From Trinickia terrae (GTDB lineage Bacteria > Pseudomonadota > Gammaproteobacteria > Burkholderiales > Burkholderiaceae), in contig NZ_SWJE01000008.1 in NCBI RefSeq assembly GCF_005144415.1, positions 1 to 64,000 of the forward strand: 64,000 nucleotides of DNA. The letters run 5' to 3'. A program made the position numbers and the translations under genes. The notes below the pieces were generated by a model that did not search any database, was not told the origin of the DNA, and was given only the letters and a program-made list of their open reading frames with translations. Below are positions 19,350 through 27,030 of the stretch, in pieces (positions within the stretch are counted from its first letter, which is position 1; every line of letters starts with the position of its first letter).

Positions 19350-19562
19350 ATGAAAGAGAACGATGTGTTTTCGCTGTCGAAACCAGTCGAGGCCACGGTG
19401 ATCGGCGAACACGACGTCGTCGTGTTGCCGGTAGGAACGGTCGTCTCGGTTGTGCTCGTATTCGGCGATCCCAGCGCACCCGTTGCCTATGAAGTGGAGA
19501 CGTTTTTAGAAGACAGCGGTAGATATGCGCTTGCGACGGTGGAGGCTATTGACATTCAGTGA
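19350..19562 (+). CDS. cdiI: Cognate immunity protein, DUF4926-like
   Basis: A 70-residue protein MKENDVFSLSKPVEATVIGE with the DUF4926 pattern: DVxxL near the start, LPVGTVVSVV, YEVETF and a C-terminal ALATVEAIDI. It starts 6 bp after the cdiA stop; a GTG at 19341 would overlap the stop. In my recollection, DUF4926 genes are often found next to DUF6883 genes, which fits a toxin/immunity pair. The protein is small, acidic and soluble, as expected for an immunity protein that binds a cytoplasmic nuclease-like toxin. The binding itself is inferred from position. Confidence 0.75.
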   Translation: MKENDVFSLSKPVEATVIGEHDVVVLPVGTVVSVVLVFGDPSAPVAYEVETFLEDSGRYALATVEAIDIQ

Positions 19563-19760
19563 CCTGTTGCCACAAACACGGCGCAGGAACCGCGAATTCA
19601 CTAAGTGATCCTGATGTGGAGAGGACATTTGAGCGAATCGTAGAAAATCTTGAGGCCTTTGCGCGAACGGCGGCAGGATAGGCTTGCGCCGGTTATTGCC
19701 CAGACAGCAGGAGAGACACGATCCACTTCTTTTCAAGCTGACACGCCGATGAGTCAAAAA

Positions 19761-19837
19761 CCGCATCTAGGCAAAAATCTGCGCGGCGGGGCCGCGTCTA
19801 GGCGTTCGTCAGCGGCAAAGCCGCACCGCGTCTAGCG
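19761..19837 (+). repeat. Three short direct repeats with a hairpin between cassettes
   Basis: The 285 bp between cdiI and the orphan cassette hold no gene. They contain three copies of CCGCRTCTAGGCG: 19761-19772, 19792-19804 and 19826-19837 (the last lacks one G). A small hairpin (GCGGC-AAA-GCCGC, 19812-19824) lies between the second and third copy. The function is unknown; they may be leftovers of cassette insertion. Confidence 0.6.
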
Positions 19838-19847
19838 TTGCGGGCCG

Positions 19848-20939
19848 TTGCGAACGTGGGGCGTGTCGGATGCTGGGTACGGGGCCATTGGCGGGGCGGT
19901 GAGCTCCGCGTTCACTTCACTGATTCCAGATTCTACCGATAGCAACGGCAATCCAACTTCGTGGTCGCCAGAGCAGGTTGCAGCACTGACTGCCACATCT
20001 ATGATGTTAGGTGGGACCGCAGCGGGTTTACTGGGACAAAATGCCGAGGCCGGGGCGACAGCGGCTGAAAACGAGACGCTTAACAACCGAATGCTGCATC
20101 CGCAGGAACAGCCGCTTGCGCAACAACTGGCGGCAGCGGCTAACGCAAAGGGTATTACGAACCTGGATGGATCGCCCGTCACGGCGGCCAACGTTTCAAA
20201 CCAGCTTGCGCAGATGGGCTATAGCCAGAACGGCACTTCGCAAAGTGGCGCCGCGGCAACGGTAGAAGGGGCTATACCTCCGAATGACGGCACCACTTGG
20301 GCAAAGGCCGGGGTTGACGCTAGTACAGGGCAAACAATCTGGACGCAAGTGACGGGTGCGCCGAATCCGGCGTTGCAATCGTTCATTATTCAGACTACGA
20401 ACGGCGCGGATGTGCCCTCTTTTGCAAACACCTATACGGCATCTCCAAGCGGGGCGCTGTCAAATACAGGTTCGCAGGGTATTTCGATAGGATCGACGGC
20501 GGGTTCGATCTGCCCGAATGGAAACTGTGGTGTAGCGAACGGTTCGGTTACGCTTCCTTCGCAGCAACAAGTCGCCGATGGCGTTGGCAATGTCTCAAAT
20601 CAGCTTGGCGTTGTGAGCGCGACGGCCGCAGCGGTTGCCGCTGCTAATGGCGGAAATCCTGCGATTGCCGAGCCTGCCGCGACGTTCTCCGTCGGAACGG
20701 CAGTCGCGTCATACGCACTTGGTGGGGTTCAGCAGTTACTTAGTCCAAACGTTGGGCAATACGCTACAGAAAGCGGCCCCATTGGCCTGCTAACCTACTA
20801 TGCGGGGGATCGATATCCATTCTTTGCTCCGCTGATCACCCAAGTTGGGAATATGCTGCCGGATTCGAAAAGTGTCAGCGATTTTGAGAATTTGATCACC
20901 TCCAAATGGAACAGCCTTTTAGGCAGGAAGCGCCAATGA
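19848..20939 (+). pseudogene. Orphan CdiA C-terminal toxin cassette (no secretion domain)
   Basis: An open frame of 363 codons without an ATG or ribosome site. It begins in the middle of a CdiA pretoxin: GYGAIGGAVSSAF is homologous to GGAIGGAVSAA of the main gene. It continues through the pretoxin motif AAENETLNN followed by RMLHP. The toxin part (about residues 100-363) differs entirely from the cdiA tip. It is Gly/Ser/Asn-rich, has a moderately hydrophobic Ala-rich section (GVVSATAAAVAAANGG) and ends SKWNSLLGRKRQ. The toxin activity is not recognisable. It is a displaced tip that could be activated only by recombination into cdiA. Confidence 0.82.
19881..19901 (+). repeat. Cassette-junction repeat, copy 2 (orphan cassette 1)
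   Basis: Identical over 21 bp to the block inside cdiA at 18463-18483 and in the same codon register (GAIGGAV). It lies at the very start of the recognisable orphan cassette, as expected if the cassette was placed here by recombination in this block. Confidence 0.85.
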
Positions 20940-21208
20940 AAATCCGCATCATTGAAAATGGAAACATATCCAGACCGGTTCGGACTATGTTGGTGGTCGT
21001 CGGTGCGCTCATGATCATATTGCCAACAAAATATATGGAGGCTTCGTGGTTGTGGGTCGCCCTATTGCTATGCGGCTTGGTATTAATGGCAATAGGGGGA
21101 TTTGCATCGCGCGCACATACACTCGGACTAAAGCCGTTCGACAATTCGTACAAGAAAGCTCGGAAAACATATGAGACCAATGACAAGGAGGACAATCCAA
21201 AGTCTTGA
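20936..21208 (+). CDS. Orphan-cassette immunity protein, two-TM membrane protein
   Basis: A 90-residue protein MKIRIIENGNISRPVRTMLV with two predicted membrane helices (about residues 15-30, VRTMLVVVGALMIILP, and 36-54, ASWLWVALLLCGLVLMAIGG) and a polar, lysine-rich tail. It overlaps the stop of the orphan toxin by four bases (ATGA), the arrangement of a translationally coupled toxin/immunity pair. A membrane immunity protein suggests that the toxin acts at or must cross the inner membrane, as with the E. coli EC93 system. It may still be expressed and protect against siblings that use this tip. The role is inferred from position. Confidence 0.7.
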   Translation: MKIRIIENGNISRPVRTMLVVVGALMIILPTKYMEASWLWVALLLCGLVLMAIGGFASRAHTLGLKPFDNSYKKARKTYETNDKEDNPKS

Positions 21209-21239
21209 AGGCATGTAGGGTTTCGACGTCCTGCTGGGA

Positions 21240-21378
21240 TGTGTAGACGGGGCCATTGGCGGAGCGGCCAGTGCGGCGTTCTCGCCGGACCTTCTGAAAG
21301 CGATCGATCCGACGGGTGCTGATCTAAGTCCGGGGCAGCAGGCCGCGATAGCGGGCTTCGCAATGTTGATTTGCACGG
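21240..21378 (+). pseudogene. Second, truncated orphan CdiA pretoxin fragment
   Basis: The plus frame reads GAIGGAASAAFSPDLLKAID, then PTGADLSPGQQAAIAGFAML. This is homologous to the pretoxin of cdiA and of the first orphan cassette. Similarity stops abruptly after AML, where LGG would be expected, and the sequence passes into the lldP fragment read on the other strand. The AAxNExxNN motif, toxin and immunity gene are gone. It begins with a 19-bp near-copy of the junction repeat (21249-21267). Confidence 0.78.
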
Positions 21379-21390
21379 AGTTCTGGCCCA

Positions 21391-21885
21391 CCCTGCACAG
21401 TAATTCGCCACGAATGCAAACGCCAGCACCAGTCCAATCGACAGCACAGGCTTGAGCAATTCCATCAGCGTCTCGCCGAACGTGCTCAACGCATCGCGCG
21501 GCTTCATCCTCAACATCACAGCTGAAATCAGCGCCGTCAGCAAAATCGCCGTGCCGACGGCTGATATGAGATCGAGCTTGAATACCGCGTCGATTGCCTT
21601 CGGCGTCCCGACGATCGGTGCCGTCTTGACCACCAGTTGATCCGGTCCGAGCACCTTGAACTTCATCACCGTCCACGCAAGCACGCCGTCGGCGGCGAAC
21701 AGCGCCTTCAACGGCGGCACGCTCCACACGGTGACGATCGTGGTGAGAATGCCGAACGGCGCCCACGCGCGCGCGGTCTGCATCAGCGTATAGGGCGAGG
21801 CGTGGCGGCTCGAGACCGCTCCACCGTTTGCAGCGCCCGCAGCGCCGCCGAAACCGCTGAAACCCGACAACGAGACCCCAATTTG
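21391..21885 (-). pseudogene. lldP: L-lactate permease (LldP) fragment, central/C-terminal part
   Basis: The minus strand encodes TARAWAPFGILTTIVTVWSV and onward (VPPLKALFAADG, FKLDLISAVGTAILLTALIS, RMKPRDALSTFGETLMELLK), ending LVLAFAFVANYCAG. This matches the middle of LldP-type lactate permeases, which continue into the segment corresponding to GLSSTLALALAHTG in E. coli. Neither start nor stop is present. The right part passes into a KfrA-like fragment and the left part into an orphan cdiA fragment. The preceding piece of the same protein lies 7 kb away at 28937-29068 in the same orientation. Confidence 0.88.
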
Positions 21886-21892
21886 CGCGGAT

Positions 21893-22150
21893 CAGGACGG
21901 CGTTGGCTGCGTGCGATCGCGAGTTGGTGGAGGTGAGGGATGGGTGCTCACGCGATCTGGCAAAGCAGCGGGAAGCGGCTGAGCGCCCAAAGGAGCGGCT
22001 GTCGGCGCCTGAAAAGCGCGCCCTGCTAGAGATCGACCGCGAGCGAAGTACCGCAACGAAGCTGCAGGAGGAGTTGGGCAATGCCGCGCGTCGAGCGGAC
22101 CGGAAGGACGGCGACCAGCCACGACTACACCTCACTGCACGCAGATCCTC
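21893..22150 (+). pseudogene. KfrA-like DNA-binding/coiled-coil protein fragment
   Basis: The plus frame gives DRELVEVRDGCSRDLAKQRE, then KERLSAPEKRALLEIDRERS and TATKLQEELGNAARRA. This is a charged coiled coil. The EKRALLEIDRER stretch is typical of the KfrA-type plasmid/integrated-element DNA-binding proteins of Burkholderiaceae. Only the coiled-coil part is present, with no N-terminal DNA-binding domain. It marks the left edge of the insert in lldP and suggests that the insert came with a mobile or integrated element. Confidence 0.55.
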
Positions 22151-22208
22151 CCCTTTCTTGGGCAGCAACGGAATCCATGTCCATTGGGATATCTCCTTAC
22201 GTCGTCAA

Positions 22209-22256
22209 TTTTCAAAATGGAAAATTTTCAAAGTAATATACTTTCCATATGGAAAA
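22209..22256. promoter_or_regulatory. Paired operators upstream of the OmpW-like gene
   Basis: Two 16-bp sites of the form CTTTCCAAATGGAAAA. Site 1 at 22209-22224 is TTTTCAAAATGGAAAA. Site 2 at 22241-22256 is CTTTCCATATGGAAAA, whose inner 14 bp (22242-22255) form a perfect palindrome. Their centres are 32 bp apart. The same motif with the same spacing recurs between tetR and the aldehyde dehydrogenase gene. A plausible promoter follows (TTGACT at 22266-22271 and GCTAAC at 22290-22295, 18-bp spacer), so the sites lie just upstream of the -35 box. Confidence 0.78.
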
Positions 22257-22372
22257 TTCGCTGTTTTGACTCTGCTCGTCCGAGGCATTGCTAACGCATG
22301 GGCCGCTCAAAGCCGCAAACGAAGTGACGTCAGCTGTACCCGCAGTGTGAACACAAATAGGAGAGGGAGACA

Positions 22373-23101
22373 ATGCAGAACTGGTGGAAAATAGTTGCTG
22401 TTCTGGGGCTTGCTTCGGCTGCATCCGGGGTGGCAAAGGCGCAAAGCGCGGGTAGCAACATCATTGGGCTGGGCTGGGTGGAGTTACAGCCAATCAATGG
22501 CGGCAGCACACCTCAAGTCATGACTAGCCTCGATGGCGCCCCAACGCACCAGGAAGCTCCCGGAACCATAGTAAAGCCAAAACGTGGCGGGACTTTGGCT
22601 ATCAATTTCGAGCATTACTTCACCGATCACATCAGCCTATACGTCCTGGGCGGAATTCCAGGACACCTCAAGGTGGAAGGGAGTGCAATGCTCGCTCGAT
22701 ACGGCGAGGTAGGAGGGGCCCGAGTAATCTCGCCTCAAGTAAATCTACGCTACCATTTTTGTGAGCCCCAGACGAAGTTCAGGCCATTCGTTGGATTGGG
22801 TGTGAACTACACCACGTTCTACAATGAGCAGATCACTAACAATAGATACGTGGCGGACTCGCTCGGGCCGGGGGGATCAGCTAGCATCAAAGCCTCTTCG
22901 TCATGGAATCCTGTATTCGAAGTGGGCGCAGATTATTTGATAAGCAAAAGCTGGTCAATTGGTTTGGCTGTCGGCTACATGCCTGTTAAAACGACATTTA
23001 CCACGCACGGCAGTACGGCGGCGGGCGATCAAATCGTTACCCAGTCAAAGCTGGATCTTAATCCCCTAACAGCCACCCTGACAGTCAAATATTCGTTTTA
23101 A
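22373..23101 (+). CDS. OmpW-family outer-membrane channel
   Basis: A 242-residue protein with a signal peptide (ending ASGVAKAQS) and an eight-strand barrel typical of the OmpW/AlkL family. Visible elements are FEHYFTDHISLYVLGGIPGH, VNLRYHFCEPQTKFRPFVGL and a terminal aromatic residue (TVKYSF). The family lets small hydrophobic molecules through the outer membrane, and several members are tied to hydrocarbon or terpene catabolism. A ribosome site (GGAGAGGGAGAC) precedes the ATG. Upstream are two copies of the operator shared with the aldehyde dehydrogenase operon, so it is probably co-regulated with it. Confidence 0.87.
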   Translation: MQNWWKIVAVLGLASAASGVAKAQSAGSNIIGLGWVELQPINGGSTPQVMTSLDGAPTHQEAPGTIVKPKRGGTLAINFEHYFTDHISLYVLGGIPGHLKVEGSAMLARYGEVGGARVISPQVNLRYHFCEPQTKFRPFVGLGVNYTTFYNEQITNNRYVADSLGPGGSASIKASSSWNPVFEVGADYLISKSWSIGLAVGYMPVKTTFTTHGSTAAGDQIVTQSKLDLNPLTATLTVKYSF

Positions 23102-23156
23102 TCAAAAAAAGCAGGCCAATCGCCGTTGGGTGCAATATGACCGTGGCGAGGTGAAC

Positions 23157-23183
23157 GGCTCCTGCGCGTTAGGAGCCTTTCTT
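23157..23183 (+). terminator. Intrinsic terminator after the OmpW-like gene
   Basis: A stem GGCTCCT (23157-23163) / AGGAGCC (23171-23177) with a 7-base loop, followed by TTTCTT. It reads on the plus strand and overlaps the last codons of the convergent tetR gene. Confidence 0.75.
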
Positions 23184-23807
23184 GCTCATGAAGAGGAAGT
23201 CACAAGCCAACGCGAAAATCTGTTCAACATGCTCAGCAGCAAACGGATCAATCCGGGTCATCAACTGGTACTCAGGCGCCAAGGCGAACGCTGTTGTGAT
23301 CAACCCAAGAAGGGCGTAATAGAGTTGCCCAGGCGCACCCGCACGTACGACGCCCGCATCTTGGGCTTGTCGAATCAGCGTCGTCAACAGCTCATAGTAA
23401 GCTTGTACATGCGTTTTCAGTAACCAACGCATTCGTGCATTGTCTGAGCGCCCCTCCATTGTCATGATTCGATGAAACTCCGGATGAGAGGCGGCGAACT
23501 GGACAAAATCACGGATCATCAGGCGCAACACTGTGCCAGGGTCAACGCCATCCAAGCCTTCGAGCCGCCGGCGAAAGCGACTGTCCATATCCTCAAAAAT
23601 GGCCGATATGGCTTCTTTCCACAGAGTCTCCTTGTTCTTGAAGTGGTAGATGACCAACTGGTGCTGAACTTCCGCACGCTCTGCAATTTGTCGTAAAGAC
23701 GCGCCGTCGAAACCAACGACCGAGAAAATCTCCTGCGCCGCGGCGATGATTCGTGACCGTGCGCGTTCTTGCTCTGCCTCAACAGGCAGCACTGCATTTT
23801 TCACCAT
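23169..23807 (-). CDS. TetR-family transcriptional regulator
   Basis: A 212-residue protein. The N-terminal helix-turn-helix is clear: RSRIIAAAQEIFSVVGFDGA, SLRQIAERAEV, HQLVIYHFKNKETLWKEAIS. The C-terminal ligand domain is of the CerR/TetR_C type with FVQFAASHPEFHRIMTMEGR. The start MVKNAVLP was chosen because AGAGGA precedes it; the much longer frame upstream overlaps the operator region. It is divergent from the aldehyde dehydrogenase operon and convergent with the OmpW-like gene. It is the obvious candidate to bind the four 16-bp operators flanking it. Its ligand is unknown, probably a substrate or product of the pathway. Confidence 0.9.
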   Translation of the reverse strand: MVKNAVLPVEAEQERARSRIIAAAQEIFSVVGFDGASLRQIAERAEVQHQLVIYHFKNKETLWKEAISAIFEDMDSRFRRRLEGLDGVDPGTVLRLMIRDFVQFAASHPEFHRIMTMEGRSDNARMRWLLKTHVQAYYELLTTLIRQAQDAGVVRAGAPGQLYYALLGLITTAFALAPEYQLMTRIDPFAAEHVEQIFALACDFLFMSKKGS

Positions 23808-23989
23808 TGGTCCTCTTTGAACACGGAAATCCCCTCTTCGCTCGCAGAGGGGGGAGAGGTCAATGCCTCCCCGGCACCCCGAGCAGGGTACGTCGAAAAT
23901 TCCTCCCACCTTAGCATCATAGCCAATCGTGGTCAGGAGCAGTACATGCGGGTTCCTACGACGGGAGGAAGGAAGAATATCCATCTTGA

Positions 23990-24037
23990 CTTTCCAAATG
24001 GAAAGTATCAGCATGCAAGTGCTTTCAGTTTGGAAAT
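23990..24037. promoter_or_regulatory. Paired operators between tetR and the aldehyde dehydrogenase gene
   Basis: Two 16-bp sites: CTTTCCAAATGGAAAG at 23990-24005 (6-bp perfect arms) and CTTTCAGTTTGGAAAT at 24022-24037. Their centres are 32 bp apart, exactly the spacing of the pair upstream of the OmpW-like gene. They lie in the divergent region between tetR (start 23807) and the aldehyde dehydrogenase (start 24100). Confidence 0.78.
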
Positions 24038-24099
24038 GTCGGATGCGGGTGGCGAATGAAGCGACTTGGAACATCAATAATCTCAGGATGGAAGGAATC

Positions 24100-25596
24100 A
24101 TGAGCACTAATGCGCTGGACTTCGTGGGCGATGCTGCCAAGGCGTTCATCGAGATGCCGGCCGCGCTGTTCATCGATGGCAGATGGTCACATGACGCGGC
24201 TGCTCATGTCTTGCCGATCATCGACCCTGCGTCGGGCCAGGAAATTGGCCAGATTCAGGAGGCCGATGGGGACGCGGTGGCCGCAGCGGTGGTAGCGGCC
24301 AGGCGGGCATTCGAAGGAACGTGGCGCAGGATCGGGCCAGCAGCGCGTGAGCGGCTTTTGCACTCGCTGGCGGATGAAATCGAGCGGGACGCGGAAACCC
24401 TCGCGGATCTGCTCACGGCGGACATGGGCGCGCCTCGCACGGCAGCGCGCAACTTCGAAGTGGTGAAGACGATTGAGGTGTTCCGCTATTTCGCTGGATT
24501 CCCGACCAAGATCGGCGGCCGTACGATTGATATCGGGCCCGAAATGGGCGGTGGCGAGTTCTTTACCTACACCACGGCCGAGCCGGTCGGCGTCGTAGGC
24601 GCGATCATCCCTTGGAATGCGCCGCTGATGATCACCGCCTGGAAGCTGGCGCCGGCGCTGGCCGCCGGATGCACGGTGGTCGTGAAGCCCTCGGAGGATG
24701 CCTCGCTAGCCGTGCTGCGCCTGGCCGAGTTGGTGCGTCGCGCCGGCTTCCCTGATGGCGTCCTGAACGTGCTGTCCGGACGCGGCGAGACGACTGGCGA
24801 AGCCCTCCTGCGCAACCCGGGTATCGACAAATTCGCATTCACCGGCTCGACGGCCGTCGGACGTCGCGTGCATGAATACGCAGTGGAGCGCTCCGTGCGT
24901 GTGGGGCTGGAGCTCGGCGGCAAGTCGCCGGTGATTGTCTTGCCGGGCACTAATCTTGAGAGCGCGGTTTCAGGGATTGCCATGGGGGCTTTCGCCAATG
25001 CCGGGCAGATCTGTGTCTCGGGAAGCCGTGTGTTCGTGCATCGCTCTCTAGAAGACGAGTTGCAACAGCGGCTCGCCTCGTTTGCATCTTCATTGAAGCT
25101 TGGCCATGGCTTTGATCCGCAGACGCAGATCGGACCGATTGTCTCAAGTCGCCAATTGGCGCGGGTGCAGAGTTATGCGGCCACAGGGGCGAAACAAGGA
25201 CGTGTGCTTGCGGGAGGAAGCTCCCCCAGGCGTGAAGGCTTCTTTTTCGAGCCTACGGTCATAGGGGATCTGCCGACCGATTCCCCGTTGCTTCACGAGG
25301 AAATCTTTGGTCCGGTTATCACGTTGGAATCCTACGAGGATGCGGAGGAAGTGGTGGCCAGGACCAACGCAATGAGCCACGGTCTAGCGGCCTATGTCTG
25401 GGGCCGGGACCACGACCGGATCCAATCACTTGCTGCGCGCCTGCGCGTGGGAACCGTCTTTGTTAACACGCCGGGATTTCCGCCTGCTGCCGTGCCTACC
25501 GGGGGCTTCCGCGAGTCCGGCGTAGGACGCGACCTGGGCGCAGAGGGGCTTGCGGGCTATCTAGAAACCAAGGCCGTCATCGCGCGCATCGGATAG
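24100..25596 (+). CDS. NAD(P)-dependent aldehyde dehydrogenase
   Basis: A 498-residue ALDH-superfamily enzyme of normal length. Visible are the PWN motif (residues 171-173), the Rossmann GSTAVGR motif (about 249-255), the general-base glutamate E271 in LELGGK and the nucleophile C305 in NAGQICVSGSR. The late EEIFGPV motif is also present. The ATG was chosen because GGAAGGAA precedes it; a GTG-initiated extension to 23929 would run through the operators. It is the first gene of an operon with the oxygenase and the FAD oxidoreductase. It probably oxidises the aldehyde made by the oxygenase to an acid. The substrate is unproven. Confidence 0.92.
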   Translation: MSTNALDFVGDAAKAFIEMPAALFIDGRWSHDAAAHVLPIIDPASGQEIGQIQEADGDAVAAAVVAARRAFEGTWRRIGPAARERLLHSLADEIERDAETLADLLTADMGAPRTAARNFEVVKTIEVFRYFAGFPTKIGGRTIDIGPEMGGGEFFTYTTAEPVGVVGAIIPWNAPLMITAWKLAPALAAGCTVVVKPSEDASLAVLRLAELVRRAGFPDGVLNVLSGRGETTGEALLRNPGIDKFAFTGSTAVGRRVHEYAVERSVRVGLELGGKSPVIVLPGTNLESAVSGIAMGAFANAGQICVSGSRVFVHRSLEDELQQRLASFASSLKLGHGFDPQTQIGPIVSSRQLARVQSYAATGAKQGRVLAGGSSPRREGFFFEPTVIGDLPTDSPLLHEEIFGPVITLESYEDAEEVVARTNAMSHGLAAYVWGRDHDRIQSLAARLRVGTVFVNTPGFPPAAVPTGGFRESGVGRDLGAEGLAGYLETKAVIARIG

Positions 25597-25627
25597 GTGG
25601 CCGCACGAATCATATGTTGGAGGGTTT

Positions 25628-26950
25628 ATGGAGACGATAGTGAACAGCCACAAGTCCGATGATGCGAAGCAGCAAATCGGCAAAAAACAGCTCACCGAAT
25701 TGATCCTGCATCTGCACGAGAATCGCGCTGTGCCGCCGGCCTGCGCAAACTACGACGAGGTCGTCAAGGGCAAGAAAGCCGCGTTGCAGGCGAAGATGTT
25801 CGGAAAATTCCTGGGCTATACCCCGAAACCGCGTCCGGATATTGGCCGCCGCATCGAAATGTCCATGTGGATGGGAGATCCCCTATGCGACGCGGCATTG
25901 CTCAAGATGGCTGATCGCGGAGAGAACCCTCACGCTGTCATCGAGGCCATCATCTCCAGGGGTATCTCGGCTGTCCCCAACCCCTCGGAAGAACTGCGGC
26001 AAATTTGGCAACAGATCAGCATTCCTCCCGATTGGGTGGATTGGGAGCGGATCGAGCGTGGTGCTCGGCTCTATCGGCGCTATGGGGTCCAGGGCTTCAC
26101 GTTTCAGGGCATCGGCACGCTCGATACCTACCGCTTCGACTCCATTGCCAAGACGTTGATGTCCACTGGTCAATACACCGACGACACAGCGTTCAACCGC
26201 TTTCTCCTCACGTGCAATTTCTGGATGGAAGTGTCCGAGCCCGGAGGAATGCGTCTTTTTGCACCGGGCTGGCAGGTTGCGGTGCGCGTGCGGCTGCTGC
26301 ACACCCTGATTCGGCGTGCCGTAATTGCTAGCGGAAAATGGGATGTGGAGAAACTCGGCATGCCGATCAACCAGGCTGGGCTGCATGGTGCACCGATCGT
26401 CAGTTCGATCATGCTCAGCCAGTATCTGAAGATCCTCGGTTACCGCCCCACGGATCAGGAGATCTCGGACGTCACGCACCTGTGGCGCTACATCGCATAC
26501 ATCATGGGCTGCACCACCGAGTTCTTTCCGGATTCCGTCGAGGAAGGCATTCAGGTGCTGTTTGATGCCTTCAATGCGGAGTACCAGACAGAGAGTCAAG
26601 AGTCTATCCGTCTTTGCCAGTCCTTCATCGCCGCTTTCAAGCCGCGGCCGGACTCCGGCCGCCGGCAGCGCCTGAAGGACTGGTGGCATTACAAGAGCAT
26701 CGTCGGCCAGAGCTTGCTCTTCGTCACGCCCGACACCATCAGGGTGGCGCGACTGCCAAAGCCGTTATTTTGGGGCGTGCTATTCCTGCTGCTGCATTTC
26801 CCGCGCAACCTCTTGCAGGAGACGCTGCGCCACAAGTTGCCTTGGTACGCAGATCGCCTGGATGAGAAGAAACGCAATGAGCGCAGGTCGTGGCTAAACA
26901 AATTCCTCAAGGCCGCGGACCTGGAGTATCGGCCGAAGCCGAAGTACTGA
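25628..26950 (+). CDS. DUF2236-family oxygenase (MpaB / latex-clearing-protein type)
   Basis: A 440-residue protein. The central region resembles the MpaB/Lcp haem oxygenases (DUF2236): ERGARLYRRYGVQGFTFQGI, a KT pair at 175-176, FAPGWQVAVRVRLLHTLIRR with H225, and LGMPINQAGLHGAPIVSSIM. H225 in the RVRLLH motif is the probable haem ligand. A hydrophobic C-terminal helix (LFWGVLFLLLHFPRNLL, about residues 376-392) may anchor it to the membrane. Family members cleave C=C bonds of isoprenoid chains, as in natural rubber (Lcp) or the farnesyl chain of mycophenolic-acid intermediates (MpaB). It lies 31 bp after the aldehyde dehydrogenase. The substrate is inferred only. Confidence 0.75.
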   Translation: METIVNSHKSDDAKQQIGKKQLTELILHLHENRAVPPACANYDEVVKGKKAALQAKMFGKFLGYTPKPRPDIGRRIEMSMWMGDPLCDAALLKMADRGENPHAVIEAIISRGISAVPNPSEELRQIWQQISIPPDWVDWERIERGARLYRRYGVQGFTFQGIGTLDTYRFDSIAKTLMSTGQYTDDTAFNRFLLTCNFWMEVSEPGGMRLFAPGWQVAVRVRLLHTLIRRAVIASGKWDVEKLGMPINQAGLHGAPIVSSIMLSQYLKILGYRPTDQEISDVTHLWRYIAYIMGCTTEFFPDSVEEGIQVLFDAFNAEYQTESQESIRLCQSFIAAFKPRPDSGRRQRLKDWWHYKSIVGQSLLFVTPDTIRVARLPKPLFWGVLFLLLHFPRNLLQETLRHKLPWYADRLDEKKRNERRSWLNKFLKAADLEYRPKPKY

Positions 26951-27030
26951 CTCAGCGCCTTCGCTGCGCTTAGTCGTCGCGCCCCGACAGGGGGAAACAA
27001 CTGCAACACGCATCACTGAACGGAGCATCT

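Noticed and set aside
19563-19760. Further immunity gene between cdiI and the orphan cassette
   Set aside because: Only short frames without ribosome sites or starts were found.
23929-24099. 57-codon N-terminal extension of the aldehyde dehydrogenase
   Set aside because: It would run through both operators and lacks a ribosome site, while the ATG at 24100 has a good one and matches the usual family start.
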